From Desulfobacterales bacterium (GTDB taxonomy: Bacteria; Desulfobacterota; Desulfobacteria; Desulfobacterales; JAFDCJ01): a stretch of 8,802 bases of DNA. Below the pieces are notes generated by a model, which had not been told where the DNA came from, searched no databases, and was given only the letters and a program-made list of their open reading frames with translations. The position numbers and the translations under genes were made by a program. Below, piece by piece: positions 1-7,123 of the stretch (its first letter is position 1; each line of letters starts with the position of its first letter). The stretch lies in NCBI GenBank assembly GCA_020345785.1, contig CP070771.1, forward strand, positions 958,746 through 967,547, given 5' to 3'.

Positions 1-1391
1 ACATTGGTCTGACCAATCACCAGTCGAAGCGTATAAATGCCATTTAATTTTGTATGAGTTAAATAAAGCTTACCACTGTCATTCAACGATTCCATTAATT
101 GCTGATTCAATCGATTCAAGGTATCCAGGTCCGAAACCCCTTTGGGTTTATACCGGAAACAAATAGTAGCAAAAGGAACAGGCGCCAACAACTCAAAATC
201 CTCAGAAATTTCAATTTCAGCAGCCAATTCCTGCACCCATTGAAGATGATTTCTTACTTTTTCACGAATCCCCGATGCTCCAAAGCTGCGGATGACAAAC
301 CAAAGCTTTAAGGCTCGAAAACGCCGCCCCAACTGGATGCCCCAATCCCGGTAATTATTCACCCTGGCCCCTTCCTTGGTTTTCAAATACTCCGGCAGAA
401 TCTCCAGGGACCGAATCAATGGTTCCCTATCTCTAACAAAATAAGCAGAACAATCAAAATTGGTAAACATCCACTTGTGCGGGTTAAAGCAGTAACTGTC
501 GGCCATCTCGAGCCCACGGTGAATCCAGCGAAACTCAGGGCACAACGCCGCCGTACCGGCCATAGCGCCATCCACATGCAGCCAGATGTTGTTTTCCCTG
601 CAAATTCGCCCGATATCGGATAAAGGATCGATGCCGCCGGAAGATGTCGTACCCACGGTAGCCGCAACAAAACAGGGCCTTCGACCCGCCTGAAAATCTT
701 CTTCGATCTGCCGGGCAAGAAGATCAGGACGCATAGCGAAATTATCATCAACTGCTATCAGGCGCAAATTCTCCCGGCCGATGCCGGCTATCTTGACGGC
801 TTTTTCAATGGAGGAATGGGCCTGGTCGGAGGCATATGCCGACAGGCGTCCATCAGCGCCATATTCGTTGACGGCAAAGCCGGTAGCACGTTCACGGGCA
901 GCCAGCAGGGCACATAAGGCGGCGCTGGACGCCGTGTCCTGGATAACACCCCCGCCTGGGGAGGTTGAAAGAAATTTATCCGGCAGGTCCAGCATGTCAA
1001 CCAGCCAGTCGAGCATGTGAGATTCCAGTTCGGTGCAGGCCGGGCTGGTGGCCCACAGCATACCCTGCACACCAAGTCCAGATGAAAGCAGATCACCCAG
1101 TATCGCCGGTCCCGATGCATTCGCCGGGAAAAAAGCAAAAAAATTCGGTGACTGCCAGTGGGTCACTCCGGGAAGAATCAGGTCGGTAACATCCTGCAGA
1201 ATATCTTCAAATGCCTCACCGTTTCGCGGCGGACGACCAGGCAGGGTTGCCCGTATATGCCCCGGTTGAACCCGGGACAACACCGGCAGCGATTCTATTT
1301 GCTCATAGTAATCGGCAATCCAATCCACCAGCGCGCGCCCGCAACGCCTGAAATCATCGACGCTCATATGATAGTTCTTCAGTTCCGCCAT
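1..1391 (-). CDS. PLP-dependent group II decarboxylase, aromatic-L-amino-acid decarboxylase type (3' end off window)
   Basis: One uninterrupted frame starts at the ATG at 1389-1391 and runs off the left edge with about 463 residues visible. Family members are about 480 aa, so only a short C-terminus is missing. It should convert an aromatic L-amino acid (tyrosine, DOPA or tryptophan class) to the amine plus CO2 in the cytoplasm. Seen: SDQAHSS with His192 (stacks on PLP), HVDGAMAG with Asp274 (binds the pyridine nitrogen), and NPHKW with Lys306 (Schiff base). PEYLK holds Tyr335, the counterpart of human DDC Tyr332; aldehyde-forming relatives have Phe there, so decarboxylation is favoured. QLGRRFR has Gly355 at the known aromatic-substrate position. 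The start agrees with DDC numbering and has an AAGGG-type ribosome binding site. It is the last visible gene of the acetyltransferase-folA-decarboxylase run, 12 bp after folA. The exact substrate is not decided by sequence; a related group II substrate such as glutamate is less likely given the DDC-like motifs. Confidence 0.9.
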   Translation of the reverse strand, partial: MAELKNYHMSVDDFRRCGRALVDWIADYYEQIESLPVLSRVQPGHIRATLPGRPPRNGEAFEDILQDVTDLILPGVTHWQSPNFFAFFPANASGPAILGDLLSSGLGVQGMLWATSPACTELESHMLDWLVDMLDLPDKFLSTSPGGGVIQDTASSAALCALLAARERATGFAVNEYGADGRLSAYASDQAHSSIEKAVKIAGIGRENLRLIAVDDNFAMRPDLLARQIEEDFQAGRRPCFVAATVGTTSSGGIDPLSDIGRICRENNIWLHVDGAMAGTAALCPEFRWIHRGLEMADSYCFNPHKWMFTNFDCSAYFVRDREPLIRSLEILPEYLKTKEGARVNNYRDWGIQLGRRFRALKLWFVIRSFGASGIREKVRNHLQWVQELAAEIEISEDFELLAPVPFATICFRYKPKGVSDLDTLNRLNQQLMESLNDSGKLYLTHTKLNGIYTLRLVIGQTN

Positions 1392-1403
1392 GGTTTTTCC
1401 CTT

Positions 1404-1901
1404 TTATTCCAACCGGCTTGTTCGGGTTAAACGTTCGTATATATAAAAATGGTATGGTTCAACACCGTCAACGAAGTTGGATTCTACAATCTCAAAGTCG
1501 GCTTCAGAAAATTCGGGGAAATACGTATCGCCGCGGATCTCTTTCGGTATCAGCGTCAAATAAATCCTGTCCGCGGTAGAGATCGTCTCGTGGTATAATT
1601 GACCTCCTCCGATGATAAAGGCCTCGCTTTCATCGGCGGCACAGGCTTTAATGGCGCTGTCAAGATCATGCACGACTGTGCAGCCCGGAGCAAGGTAATT
1701 GGTTTGGCGGGTTACGACAATGTTTGTTCTACCCGGCAGCGGGCGGCCTATTGACTCATAGGTCTTCCGGCCCATGATCATCGTATGCCCTATGGTAATC
1801 TTTTTAAACATTTTCTGTTCACCCGGAATTTTCCAGGGAATACCGCCCTTGTTACCGATAACACGATTAGATGCCATGGCAACGATAAGAGAAATAATCA
1901 T
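1404..1901 (-). CDS. folA: Dihydrofolate reductase
   Basis: A 165-aa protein, the usual length for bacterial DHFR. It reduces dihydrofolate to tetrahydrofolate with NADPH in the cytoplasm, supplying one-carbon metabolism and thymidylate synthesis. Seen: N-terminal MIISLIVAMASNRVIG followed by GGIPW, and the catalytic acid as Glu28 in IPGE, where E. coli has Asp27. The MGRKTYESIGRPLPGR block (43-58) includes Arg58 for the folate glutamate carboxylate. FIIGGGQLY (95-103) is the NADPH loop, and Thr116 in YLT matches E. coli Thr113. The start is fixed by a strong ribosome binding site 5 nt upstream. It is the middle gene of a compact run, 11 bp from the acetyltransferase and 12 bp from the decarboxylase. 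The Glu at the acid position is a normal family variant, also seen in vertebrate enzymes. Confidence 0.97.
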   Translation of the reverse strand: MIISLIVAMASNRVIGNKGGIPWKIPGEQKMFKKITIGHTMIMGRKTYESIGRPLPGRTNIVVTRQTNYLAPGCTVVHDLDSAIKACAADESEAFIIGGGQLYHETISTADRIYLTLIPKEIRGDTYFPEFSEADFEIVESNFVDGVEPYHFYIYERLTRTSRLE

Positions 1902-1906
1902 ATTTG

Positions 1907-1914
1907 CCCTCCTT
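1907..1914 (-). promoter_or_regulatory. Strong ribosome binding site of folA overlapping the upstream stop codon
   Basis: On the minus strand AAGGAGGG lies 5 nt before the folA ATG. Its first two A bases are the last two of the acetyltransferase TAA stop (1913-1915). This fixes the folA start and suggests translational coupling between the two genes. Confidence 0.85.
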
Positions 1915-2377
1915 ACAGATCCAATTCCAAATAGTTTGGGTTATCAAGGGGGTTATATCGGTAGGCCTCAATATTTTTGAACTGAAGAGAGTAATAAAGG
2001 GCGTTTGCTTCCTTCATGGTTTCGATGGTATCCAAACGCATTTTTTCATACCCCAATTCCCGGGCCCTGTCGATCACTGCGCAGGCCAGCAAGCGTCCCA
2101 TGCCCTGACCGCGGTATTCCGGTTTTACAAAGAGTCTTTTCATCTCGCAAATTTTACTTTTCAAAAATCGCAAACCCACACACCCCACAAATTGTCCGCT
2201 CAGCTCAGCCAGCAGCAGGCAACCATGCGGCGGAGCGTAATCGCCGGGAAGCCCGGCCAGTTCCTGAGAGAACCCCTGAAATTCCAGATCAAAATTAAGG
2301 GAGTCCGCGTATTGCAAAAACAACTCACGCGTTTTCTGATAATGATCTGCGGTTTGGGCGTTAATTATTCGAATCAT
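1913..2377 (-). CDS. GNAT family N-acetyltransferase
   Basis: A 154-aa single-domain protein of normal GNAT length. It transfers an acetyl group from acetyl-CoA to an amine of an unknown small molecule or protein. Seen: motif A at about 80-98, with the beta4 strand KRLFVKPEYRG and the acetyl-CoA pyrophosphate loop R89-G-Q-G-M-G94, followed by the LLACAVIDRARELGY helix. A motif B-like stretch near 117-130 (ETMKEANALYYSLQF) and a C-terminal YRYNP strand follow. No Shine-Dalgarno sequence is visible before the ATG. A TATAAT on the minus strand (2392-2387) lies only 9 bp upstream, so a leaderless transcript is possible, but no convincing -35 was found. It is the first gene of the compact run with folA and the decarboxylase. 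The MITE-like element 2451-2753 lies directly upstream and may separate it from the dehydrogenase gene. The acceptor cannot be named. Confidence 0.9.
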   Translation of the reverse strand: MIRIINAQTADHYQKTRELFLQYADSLNFDLEFQGFSQELAGLPGDYAPPHGCLLLAELSGQFVGCVGLRFLKSKICEMKRLFVKPEYRGQGMGRLLACAVIDRARELGYEKMRLDTIETMKEANALYYSLQFKNIEAYRYNPLDNPNYLELDL

Positions 2378-2463
2378 GGCAGTTTGATTATAATCTTGCT
2401 CTGTTCTTATGGTTTGAGGTGTCCGGGTTCAGGACAGGTATAGGATCAAAACCCTAAGTGAGC

Positions 2464-2577
2464 GAAAGTCGAGGGTGCCCCAGCTTCAAGGCGTCCAAGG
2501 GTGAAGTCCGCCTCCGGCGGATTGCCTACCGTCCGCCTAGGCGGAGTAACGCAGAAGATGGGGTGCCATCGGCTTTC
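2464..2577. repeat. Long imperfect inverted repeat with two inner hairpins (cloverleaf-like)
   Basis: Arms 2464-2487 and 2554-2577 pair over 24 positions with two mismatches and three G-T wobbles. Inside are a hairpin at 2507-2521 (TCCGCC, loop TCC, GGCGGA) and a perfect 14-bp palindrome at 2532-2545 (TCCGCCTAGGCGGA). A further 5-bp stem is possible between CTTCA (2484-2488) and TGAAG (2502-2506). Together these give a multi-branched fold within the left half of the element. Confidence 0.7.
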
Positions 2578-2616
2578 CCGCCTTGTTGGGTCGAAGCTGA
2601 AAGCGAAGCCCAAAGG

Positions 2617-2740
2617 GTAAACAAAATGGGATTTAAAATAGACATTTACAACTCATCGATAGAAGAATTATAGATTACATCGTAACTATGAATATTCATC
2701 GTAATATCATAAAGATAAAAGCCTATCCCATTTTGTTTAC
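2617..2740. repeat. Nested perfect 16-bp inverted repeat, 124 bp overall
   Basis: GTAAACAAAATGGGAT (2617-2632) and ATCCCATTTTGTTTAC (2725-2740) are exact inverted copies separated by 92 bp of AT-rich sequence. The right copy is directly followed by the outer terminal repeat. This sub-unit could be an older insertion within the larger element or its own right-end structure. Confidence 0.75.
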
Positions 2741-2788
2741 GCTCAATTAGGGTAAAAGAATAATGCGTCACAATGGTTAAACGTTAAC

Positions 2789-3940
2789 TTACATCATGTT
2801 TTTAATCAACGTTAAATAATCGCCCTTGGTCAGCGGGCGCGGGTTGGAGCCGTTGCTGCCGTTTATGGAAGCGTTGGAAGCCAGTTCTTCCATATCCTCG
2901 GTCTTCACGCCCAGACTCCTAAAATCCGGCAGCTTGACTTCCCGGGCTATTTTCCTTACGGTCTCAACTGCGCGGCGGGCACCGTCTTGCGGCGTATCGT
3001 AGGCGATTCCCATGGCGGCTGCTATCCTGGCATATTTATCGATGCAATAAGCCAGGTTAAATTCCATCACCGCCGGAAGAACCACGGCGTTGCAGACACC
3101 ATGGGCTGTATCATATTTCCCGCCCAACGCTTCCGCCAGGCAATGAACCGCGGCAACATCAGAATGACTGAAGGAGATGCCCGCCAAAACGCTGCCCAGA
3201 AGCATGCCGGCCCTGGCTTCCATGTTACCGCCGTCAAAAACGGCGGGTATAAGATAGGTCGAAATTAACTCAATGGCATACAAGGCGGCGGCATCCGCCA
3301 GAGGTTCGCTTGCTGTGGCCGTATATCCCTCAACGGCATGGGTTAAGGCGTCCATCCCGGTAGCAGCCGTCAGATCCGGCGGCATGGTCGCCGTCAATTC
3401 AGGATCGAGCAGGGCCATACGGGGTGCTATTTTAGTGTGATGAATGCTGAATTTAAATTTGCGGCGGGAATCGGTAATTACCGAACTGAAAGTTACTTCA
3501 CTGCCGGTTCCGGCCGTTGTCGGTATGGCAATCAAGGGCAGAACCTCGCCGGTTATCTTTTTCTGATCTTCATATTCCCTGGGTTCGCCCCCGTGGGTTG
3601 CCAGAACGGCGATGGCTTTGGCGCAATCAATTGGGCTCCCGCCGCCGACCGCCACCAGACAGTCTGCCTGCAGCCGTTGCGCCAATTTCGTGCCTTCGAT
3701 GACATTATAATCTTTGGGATTCGGCTCGACCTCGCAGAATATTTCAAAATTCAGCCGGCCTTGTCCCAGCTGGTTTGTAATCCCCGCCAATAAGCCGGCC
3801 GCCTCAATGCCTTTATCGCTCACAACTAAAACTTTTTCCGCTTTAAGTTCTTTGAGTGCCTCTGCCAGTTTGCGGGATACACCGATTCCGTATTCGATTT
3901 TGGTCGGTAGTTCAAAACTAAAACTATTTAACAGGTTCAT
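2789..3940 (-). CDS. Iron-containing (group III) alcohol dehydrogenase
   Basis: A 383-aa protein, the usual length of group III metal-dependent alcohol dehydrogenases (FucO, DhaT, AdhB type). It interconverts an alcohol and an aldehyde with NAD(H) in the cytoplasm. Seen: an N-terminal Rossmann-like domain with GGGSPIDCAK (99-108) and IPTTAGTGSEVT (139-150). The C-terminal helical domain contributes the metal ligands Asp197 and His201 (GMDALTHAVEGY), His266 (VHCLAEALGG) and His280 (DTAHG); all four are present. Asp42 in VVSDKG corresponds to the FucO aspartate that favours NAD over NADP. The ATG is preceded by CAGGAGA about 9 nt upstream. A promoter lies at 4004-4032. It is separated from the next minus-strand gene by the MITE-like element. 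The substrate is unknown; no diol dehydratase or microcompartment gene is nearby to suggest one. Confidence 0.95.
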   Translation of the reverse strand: MNLLNSFSFELPTKIEYGIGVSRKLAEALKELKAEKVLVVSDKGIEAAGLLAGITNQLGQGRLNFEIFCEVEPNPKDYNVIEGTKLAQRLQADCLVAVGGGSPIDCAKAIAVLATHGGEPREYEDQKKITGEVLPLIAIPTTAGTGSEVTFSSVITDSRRKFKFSIHHTKIAPRMALLDPELTATMPPDLTAATGMDALTHAVEGYTATASEPLADAAALYAIELISTYLIPAVFDGGNMEARAGMLLGSVLAGISFSHSDVAAVHCLAEALGGKYDTAHGVCNAVVLPAVMEFNLAYCIDKYARIAAAMGIAYDTPQDGARRAVETVRKIAREVKLPDFRSLGVKTEDMEELASNASINGSNGSNPRPLTKGDYLTLIKNMM

Positions 3941-3984
3941 CAGATAGTTCTCCTGACCAATAGATTGACCGGCCTTGAAAGTAT

Positions 3985-4013
3985 TTGCTTAATCAGAAAA
4001 TAATTTATATGCT
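3985..4013 (+). promoter_or_regulatory. Weak candidate sigma70 promoter facing the cation transporter
   Basis: TTGCTT (3985-3990), 17-bp spacer, TATGCT (4008-4013). It overlaps the opposing promoter and would give a leader of about 200 nt before the cation diffusion facilitator start at 4219. Only four of six bases match in each box. Confidence 0.25.
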
Positions 4014-4032
4014 AAAAGAAAAGATATGGCAA
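4004..4032 (-). promoter_or_regulatory. Sigma70-like promoter of the alcohol dehydrogenase gene
   Basis: On the minus strand TTGCCA (4032-4027), 17-bp spacer, TATAAA (4009-4004). Each box matches the consensus at five of six positions with ideal spacing. Transcription would start near 3997 and give a leader of about 57 nt before the ATG at 3940. Confidence 0.5.
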
Positions 4033-4218
4033 AGGAAATCGAACCGCTGCAAAATAAACAAGCGGCTATGGGAGTATTAGGAATGCCCCTGGAAAGAGCC
4101 GGAACTACTTTCTGCCGCTGCTCGCTGATTTATATAAAGAATTTTGGCGGCATTATAGGTCTTTCCGGCTAACGCTTGCCCTTTTCAATTCTCATACCGC
4201 GATAGAGCGGGATGGCTT

Positions 4219-5154
4219 ATGAATGGAGTTAATTTGAGATTGTCAAGGGAAGTATATGTCCGCAAGGTCACCTGGATCGGGTTGATTATAAATATATTCC
4301 TCTCAGCCCTTAAATTTGCGGCCGGGTATGTCGGTCGAAGTCAGGCGCTGATTGCCGACGCCATTCACAGTCTCACGGATACAACAACCGATATTGCCGT
4401 AATCGCCGGTTCTCACTACTGGTCCCTGCCCCCCGATGACTGTCACCCTTATGGACATCGACGCCTGGAAACCCTCATAACCGTCTTCATCGGGTTGATG
4501 CTGACCGCGGCCGCTATTGGTATTGGATGGCAGGCGATTGCAACCCTGCACGAAAAGGAGGCATCACCGCCGGGCTGGATAGCCTTAGGTGCCGCCTTGG
4601 TCTCGATTCTGGTGAAGGAGGCCCTCTACCGTTGGACGGCAACCGCCGGCAAGCGAATCAAGAGCCCAGCCCTGGCCGCCAATGCCTGGCATCACCGTAG
4701 CGATGCGATCAGTTCTCTGCCGGTTTTGGTTGCTGTCGGCGGTGCATTTATTTTCCCTTCCTGGTCTTTTCTGGATCATGTCGGGGCGGTCATCGTCTCT
4801 ATTTTTATATTGCATGCGGCGATGAAAATTATTTGGCCCGGTCTCACTGAACTTATCGACACCGGAGCACCTGAAGAAATTCAAAAAATGATTGCAGAAA
4901 TTGCCTGCAGTCACCGGGGAGTGCGACAAGTCCATAAAGTCAGAACCCGCTACATCAGTTCAAGCATTCAGGTTGATATGCATATCGTTGTGGACGGTTC
5001 AATCACCGTTCGTGAGGGTCACACCATCGCGGATGAAGTGGAAAGTCATATTATGTCCGAAATTCCGGAGGTTTTAGAAGTTGTGATGCATGTGGACCCG
5101 CCGGATGTTCCCGAAGAGAATATTGCCCGGAATCCGTCCGACCCTCGAAACTAG
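4219..5154 (+). CDS. Cation diffusion facilitator family metal transporter
   Basis: A 311-aa inner-membrane protein of normal CDF length. It exports divalent metal (Zn, Fe, Co, Mn or Cd class) by proton exchange. Seen: six hydrophobic segments at about 17-37, 43-62, 86-108, 119-138, 152-178 and 186-204. The metal site is His50 and Asp54 in TM2 (DAIHSLTD) with His158 and Asp162 in TM5 (WHHRSD), an HxxxD/HxxxD arrangement usual in zinc-type members. HPYGHRRLE (76-84) is the family signature after TM2, and VKEALYRWT (132-140) is the conserved TM4 end. The C-terminal 100 residues form the cytoplasmic ferredoxin-like dimer domain. There is no His-rich loop. The start is the first in-frame ATG and has only a weak GCGGGA-type site. 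It stands alone between divergent and same-direction neighbours. The metal cannot be named with certainty. Confidence 0.93.
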   Translation: MNGVNLRLSREVYVRKVTWIGLIINIFLSALKFAAGYVGRSQALIADAIHSLTDTTTDIAVIAGSHYWSLPPDDCHPYGHRRLETLITVFIGLMLTAAAIGIGWQAIATLHEKEASPPGWIALGAALVSILVKEALYRWTATAGKRIKSPALAANAWHHRSDAISSLPVLVAVGGAFIFPSWSFLDHVGAVIVSIFILHAAMKIIWPGLTELIDTGAPEEIQKMIAEIACSHRGVRQVHKVRTRYISSSIQVDMHIVVDGSITVREGHTIADEVESHIMSEIPEVLEVVMHVDPPDVPEENIARNPSDPRN

Positions 5155-5374
5155 CTGAAAATCCTGTGAAAATTGCATCTTGGGGCATCTTACTTTTCAG
5201 TTGCTAATAAGCGGGAATAATTATATTATTACATCTCAGGCCGCCAACGACGATGACAGTGTTTTTTGGGGCATTTTCAGGTTTCACCGGGTTCGGCTTT
5301 AAAACTTGAGTTTATATCAATGCATTGGAGAGAAAAGTCTCGCCTGATTTAAAGCGTTAAAACGGTGCTAAATC

Positions 5375-6601
5375 ATGCCGGTATTTGAATACACAGCTCT
5401 GGATACCAAGGGTAAAACCACTTCCGGTATTATCGATGCGGAAGGTTCCATGGCAGCCCGTCAAAGGCTTCGTGCCTCGGGAATTTTCCCGGTATCTATC
5501 AAAGAGTCCTATGAAGCGGCCCCCAAAAAAGCGTCCAAAAGCTTCGACCTCTCACGCCGGTTCAGCCGGGTAAAACCCGTCGAGGTTGCGATGATGACCC
5601 GCCAACTGGCAACACTGATAGGTGCCGGGTTCCCGCTGGTCTCAGCCCTTGATGCTCTGGCACCCCAGACCAAGTCCCATGGTTTCAAAAAAATCCTGAC
5701 CCAGATCAAAGACTCCATTGTGGAAGGCAACAGTTTTGCCCAGGCGCTTGCAAAATATCCGACAACCTTCTCCTCGCTATACGTCAACATGGTACGCGCC
5801 GGTGAAACGTCCGGCACCCTCGAAATCGTGCTGGATCGTCTGGCGGACATCACTGAAAAGCAGCAGGCCCTGATTACCCGCATCCAAACAGCCCTGGCAT
5901 ATCCAATATTTATGCTGGTGTTCGGCACTATCGTATTGTTCATTCTGTTAATTTACATCGTTCCCAGCTTCACTTCAATTTTTGCCGATATGAACCAGAC
6001 CCTGCCGGCACCGACTCGGATGCTGATTTTCTTAGGTGATTTTTTCAAATCCTTCTGGTGGATGATACTCATTATCCTCGGTACAATATGGTTCCTTTTG
6101 AACCGGATCAAAAAAACTGAAAAGGGCCGCTACTGGTTCGATAAAGTGGTTTTGTCGATACCGATTTCGGGCAATTCAGTGAGGAAGCTGGCTGTAGCCC
6201 GCTTTGCCCGCACCTTGGGATCACTTCTTGAAAACGGTGTTTCCATGTTGGTGGCCCTAGATATCGTAAAAAATATTGCGGGAAATATCCTGATTTCAGA
6301 GGCCATTGAAACCGCGGCCATCGAGGTCGGCAAAGGCCAGGGATTGGGAGCGGCTTTGTCCGGCAGAGGCATTTTCCCTCAATTATCCATCCAAATGATT
6401 CAGGTAGGCGAGCAAAGTGGTGAACTGGAAAAAATGCTCACCAAGATTGCCGACGTTTTTGAAAACGAAGTGGAGACCAGCATTTTACGTCTCACATCTT
6501 ATCTGGAACCGGTCATGATTCTGGTGATGGGACTATGCGTCCTGTTCATTGTTCTATCGATTTGTTTGCCGATTTTTGAAATGAACCAGCTGATCCGGTA
6601 G
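5375..6601 (+). CDS. gspF: Type II secretion system inner-membrane platform protein GspF
   Basis: A 408-aa protein, the standard GspF length. It is the polytopic platform that links the GspE ATPase to pseudopilus assembly in the inner membrane. Seen: the N-terminal [14 protein letters not shown] motif typical of GspF, which fixes the start. Two T2SSF domains follow, at about 72-195 ([31 protein letters not shown]) and 275-398 ([34 protein letters not shown]). Membrane segments lie at about 173-199, 222-244 and 377-401. The end [13 protein letters not shown] is canonical. It is the first gene of the gspF-G-H-I run, 38 bp before gspG. The 220 bp upstream show no clear terminator, strong promoter or Shine-Dalgarno sequence. 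gspE and gspD, often just upstream, are absent. A type IV pilus PilC is less likely given the pseudopilin genes that follow. Confidence 0.96.
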   Translation: MPVFEYTALDTKGKTTSGIIDAEGSMAARQRLRASGIFPVSIKESYEAAPKKASKSFDLSRRFSRVKPVEVAMMTRQLATLIGAGFPLVSALDALAPQTKSHGFKKILTQIKDSIVEGNSFAQALAKYPTTFSSLYVNMVRAGETSGTLEIVLDRLADITEKQQALITRIQTALAYPIFMLVFGTIVLFILLIYIVPSFTSIFADMNQTLPAPTRMLIFLGDFFKSFWWMILIILGTIWFLLNRIKKTEKGRYWFDKVVLSIPISGNSVRKLAVARFARTLGSLLENGVSMLVALDIVKNIAGNILISEAIETAAIEVGKGQGLGAALSGRGIFPQLSIQMIQVGEQSGELEKMLTKIADVFENEVETSILRLTSYLEPVMILVMGLCVLFIVLSICLPIFEMNQLIR

Positions 6602-6623
6602 TATTGAATTTTCAAATAATTGA

Positions 6624-6630
6624 GGGAGGG
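6624..6630 (+). promoter_or_regulatory. Ribosome binding site that decides the gspG start
   Basis: GGGAGGG lies 9 nt before the ATG at 6640. This favours the ATG over the in-frame TTG at 6604, which would add 12 residues to the leader. Confidence 0.75.
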
Positions 6631-6639
6631 ACGGGATTG

Positions 6640-7086
6640 ATGTCGTCAAAATTAAAACTCGACAGCCGGGGTTTTACCCTGATTGAATTAATGGTTGTCA
6701 TCATCATACTGGGTATCCTCGCCATGTGGGTAGCCCCCAAGATCATGAGCCGACCCGAGCAGGCCAAACAGGTCAAGACCCAATTGGATATTCAAAACCT
6801 TGAAACTGCTTTAAAATTATACAAACTTGACAATGGCATGTATCCAAGCACCGAACAAGGTCTGCAGGCACTGGTTGAGAAACCTGAGACAGGGAATGTA
6901 CCCAAAAAATGGAAAGATGGCGGGTATCTTGAAAAAGGCAGGGTTCCCAAAGACCCGTGGGGGAACGAATTCGTTTACCTATCGCCAGGTCTCCAGGGAG
7001 ATTTTGACATTATTTCATATGGTGCAGACGGTGTGCCCGGGGGGGAGAAAGAAAATAAGGATATAAATAATTGGGAAATCGAATAA
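6640..7086 (+). CDS. gspG: Type II secretion system major pseudopilin GspG
   Basis: A 148-aa prepilin. After cleavage and N-methylation by the prepilin peptidase it polymerises into the periplasmic pseudopilus that pushes substrates through the secretin. Seen: an 11-residue basic leader ending at Gly11, then FTLIE with Glu16 at position +5 of the mature protein, and a hydrophobic helix to about residue 35. The GspG-specific region includes [12 protein letters not shown], the [13 protein letters not shown] motif and the C-terminal [10 protein letters not shown]...DINNWEIE segment that forms the calcium-binding loop. The ATG at 6640 was chosen for its ribosome binding site and normal leader length. 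Translation ends in two consecutive TAA stops (7084-7089). gspH follows after 248 bp, which is long for this operon. Confidence 0.96.
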   Translation: MSSKLKLDSRGFTLIELMVVIIILGILAMWVAPKIMSRPEQAKQVKTQLDIQNLETALKLYKLDNGMYPSTEQGLQALVEKPETGNVPKKWKDGGYLEKGRVPKDPWGNEFVYLSPGLQGDFDIISYGADGVPGGEKENKDINNWEIE

Positions 7087-7088
7087 TA

Positions 7089-7123
7089 AGTGGTCAGTTG
7101 TTCGTTGTCGGTTGTCAGTGGGA
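7089..7123 (+). repeat. Degenerate 7-bp tandem repeat after gspG
   Basis: Five contiguous 7-bp units lie immediately after the double stop of gspG, consensus roughly RGTTGTC. The copies differ at one to three bases, so this is a degenerate array. It occupies the start of the 248-bp gspG-gspH gap. The remainder of that gap shows no gene or convincing hairpin terminator. Confidence 0.7.

Larger units (their letters stand above)
2451..2753. mobile_element. MITE-like non-coding element, 303 bp, with terminal inverted repeats
   Basis: The ends 2451-2464 (ACCCTAAGTGAGCG) and 2740-2753 (CGCTCAATTAGGGT) are inverted copies matching at 13 of 14 positions. Between them are a long foldable inverted repeat (2464-2577) and a second inverted repeat (2617-2632 with 2725-2740) that adjoins the right end. 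No transposase or credible gene lies inside. It fills most of the 411-bp gap between the acetyltransferase and dehydrogenase genes. The flanks offer only a possible 3-bp duplication (AAA on both sides), which is not convincing because the area is A-rich. What is seen is the symmetry; the miniature transposable element interpretation is an inference. A structured RNA or a REP-like element is the alternative. Confidence 0.6.

Noticed and set aside
416..1138. Short minus-strand open frames at 416-751 and 788-1138 suggesting a frameshifted gene
   Set aside because: A single uninterrupted frame from 1391 to the left edge encodes a full-length-numbered decarboxylase with all catalytic residues. The short frames are out of register with it.
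2458..2673. 71-codon plus-strand frame inside the MITE-like element, with a GTG start
   Set aside because: It lies wholly within the inverted-repeat structure, has no ribosome binding site and shows no recognisable domain. Gene callers may well annotate it as hypothetical in each copy.
2987..3793. Plus-strand open frames at 2987-3268 and 3437-3793
   Set aside because: They are antisense shadows of the alcohol dehydrogenase, whose metal ligands and full length are intact.
4026..4172. 48-codon plus-strand ORF between the dehydrogenase and the transporter
   Set aside because: Its start overlaps the -35 box of the minus-strand promoter, there is no clear Shine-Dalgarno sequence, and the product is unrecognisable. 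It could only be kept with expression evidence.
5180..5280. Two copies of TTGGGGCAT (5180-5188 and 5266-5274), each followed shortly by TTTCAG, before gspF
   Set aside because: Only 9 identical bases with variable spacing to the second block; too little to call a regulatory site or a repeat.
6604..6639. TTG start of gspG at 6604
   Set aside because: The ATG at 6640 has a GGGAGGG ribosome binding site and gives a normal 11-residue leader. The TTG start would place that site inside the coding region.
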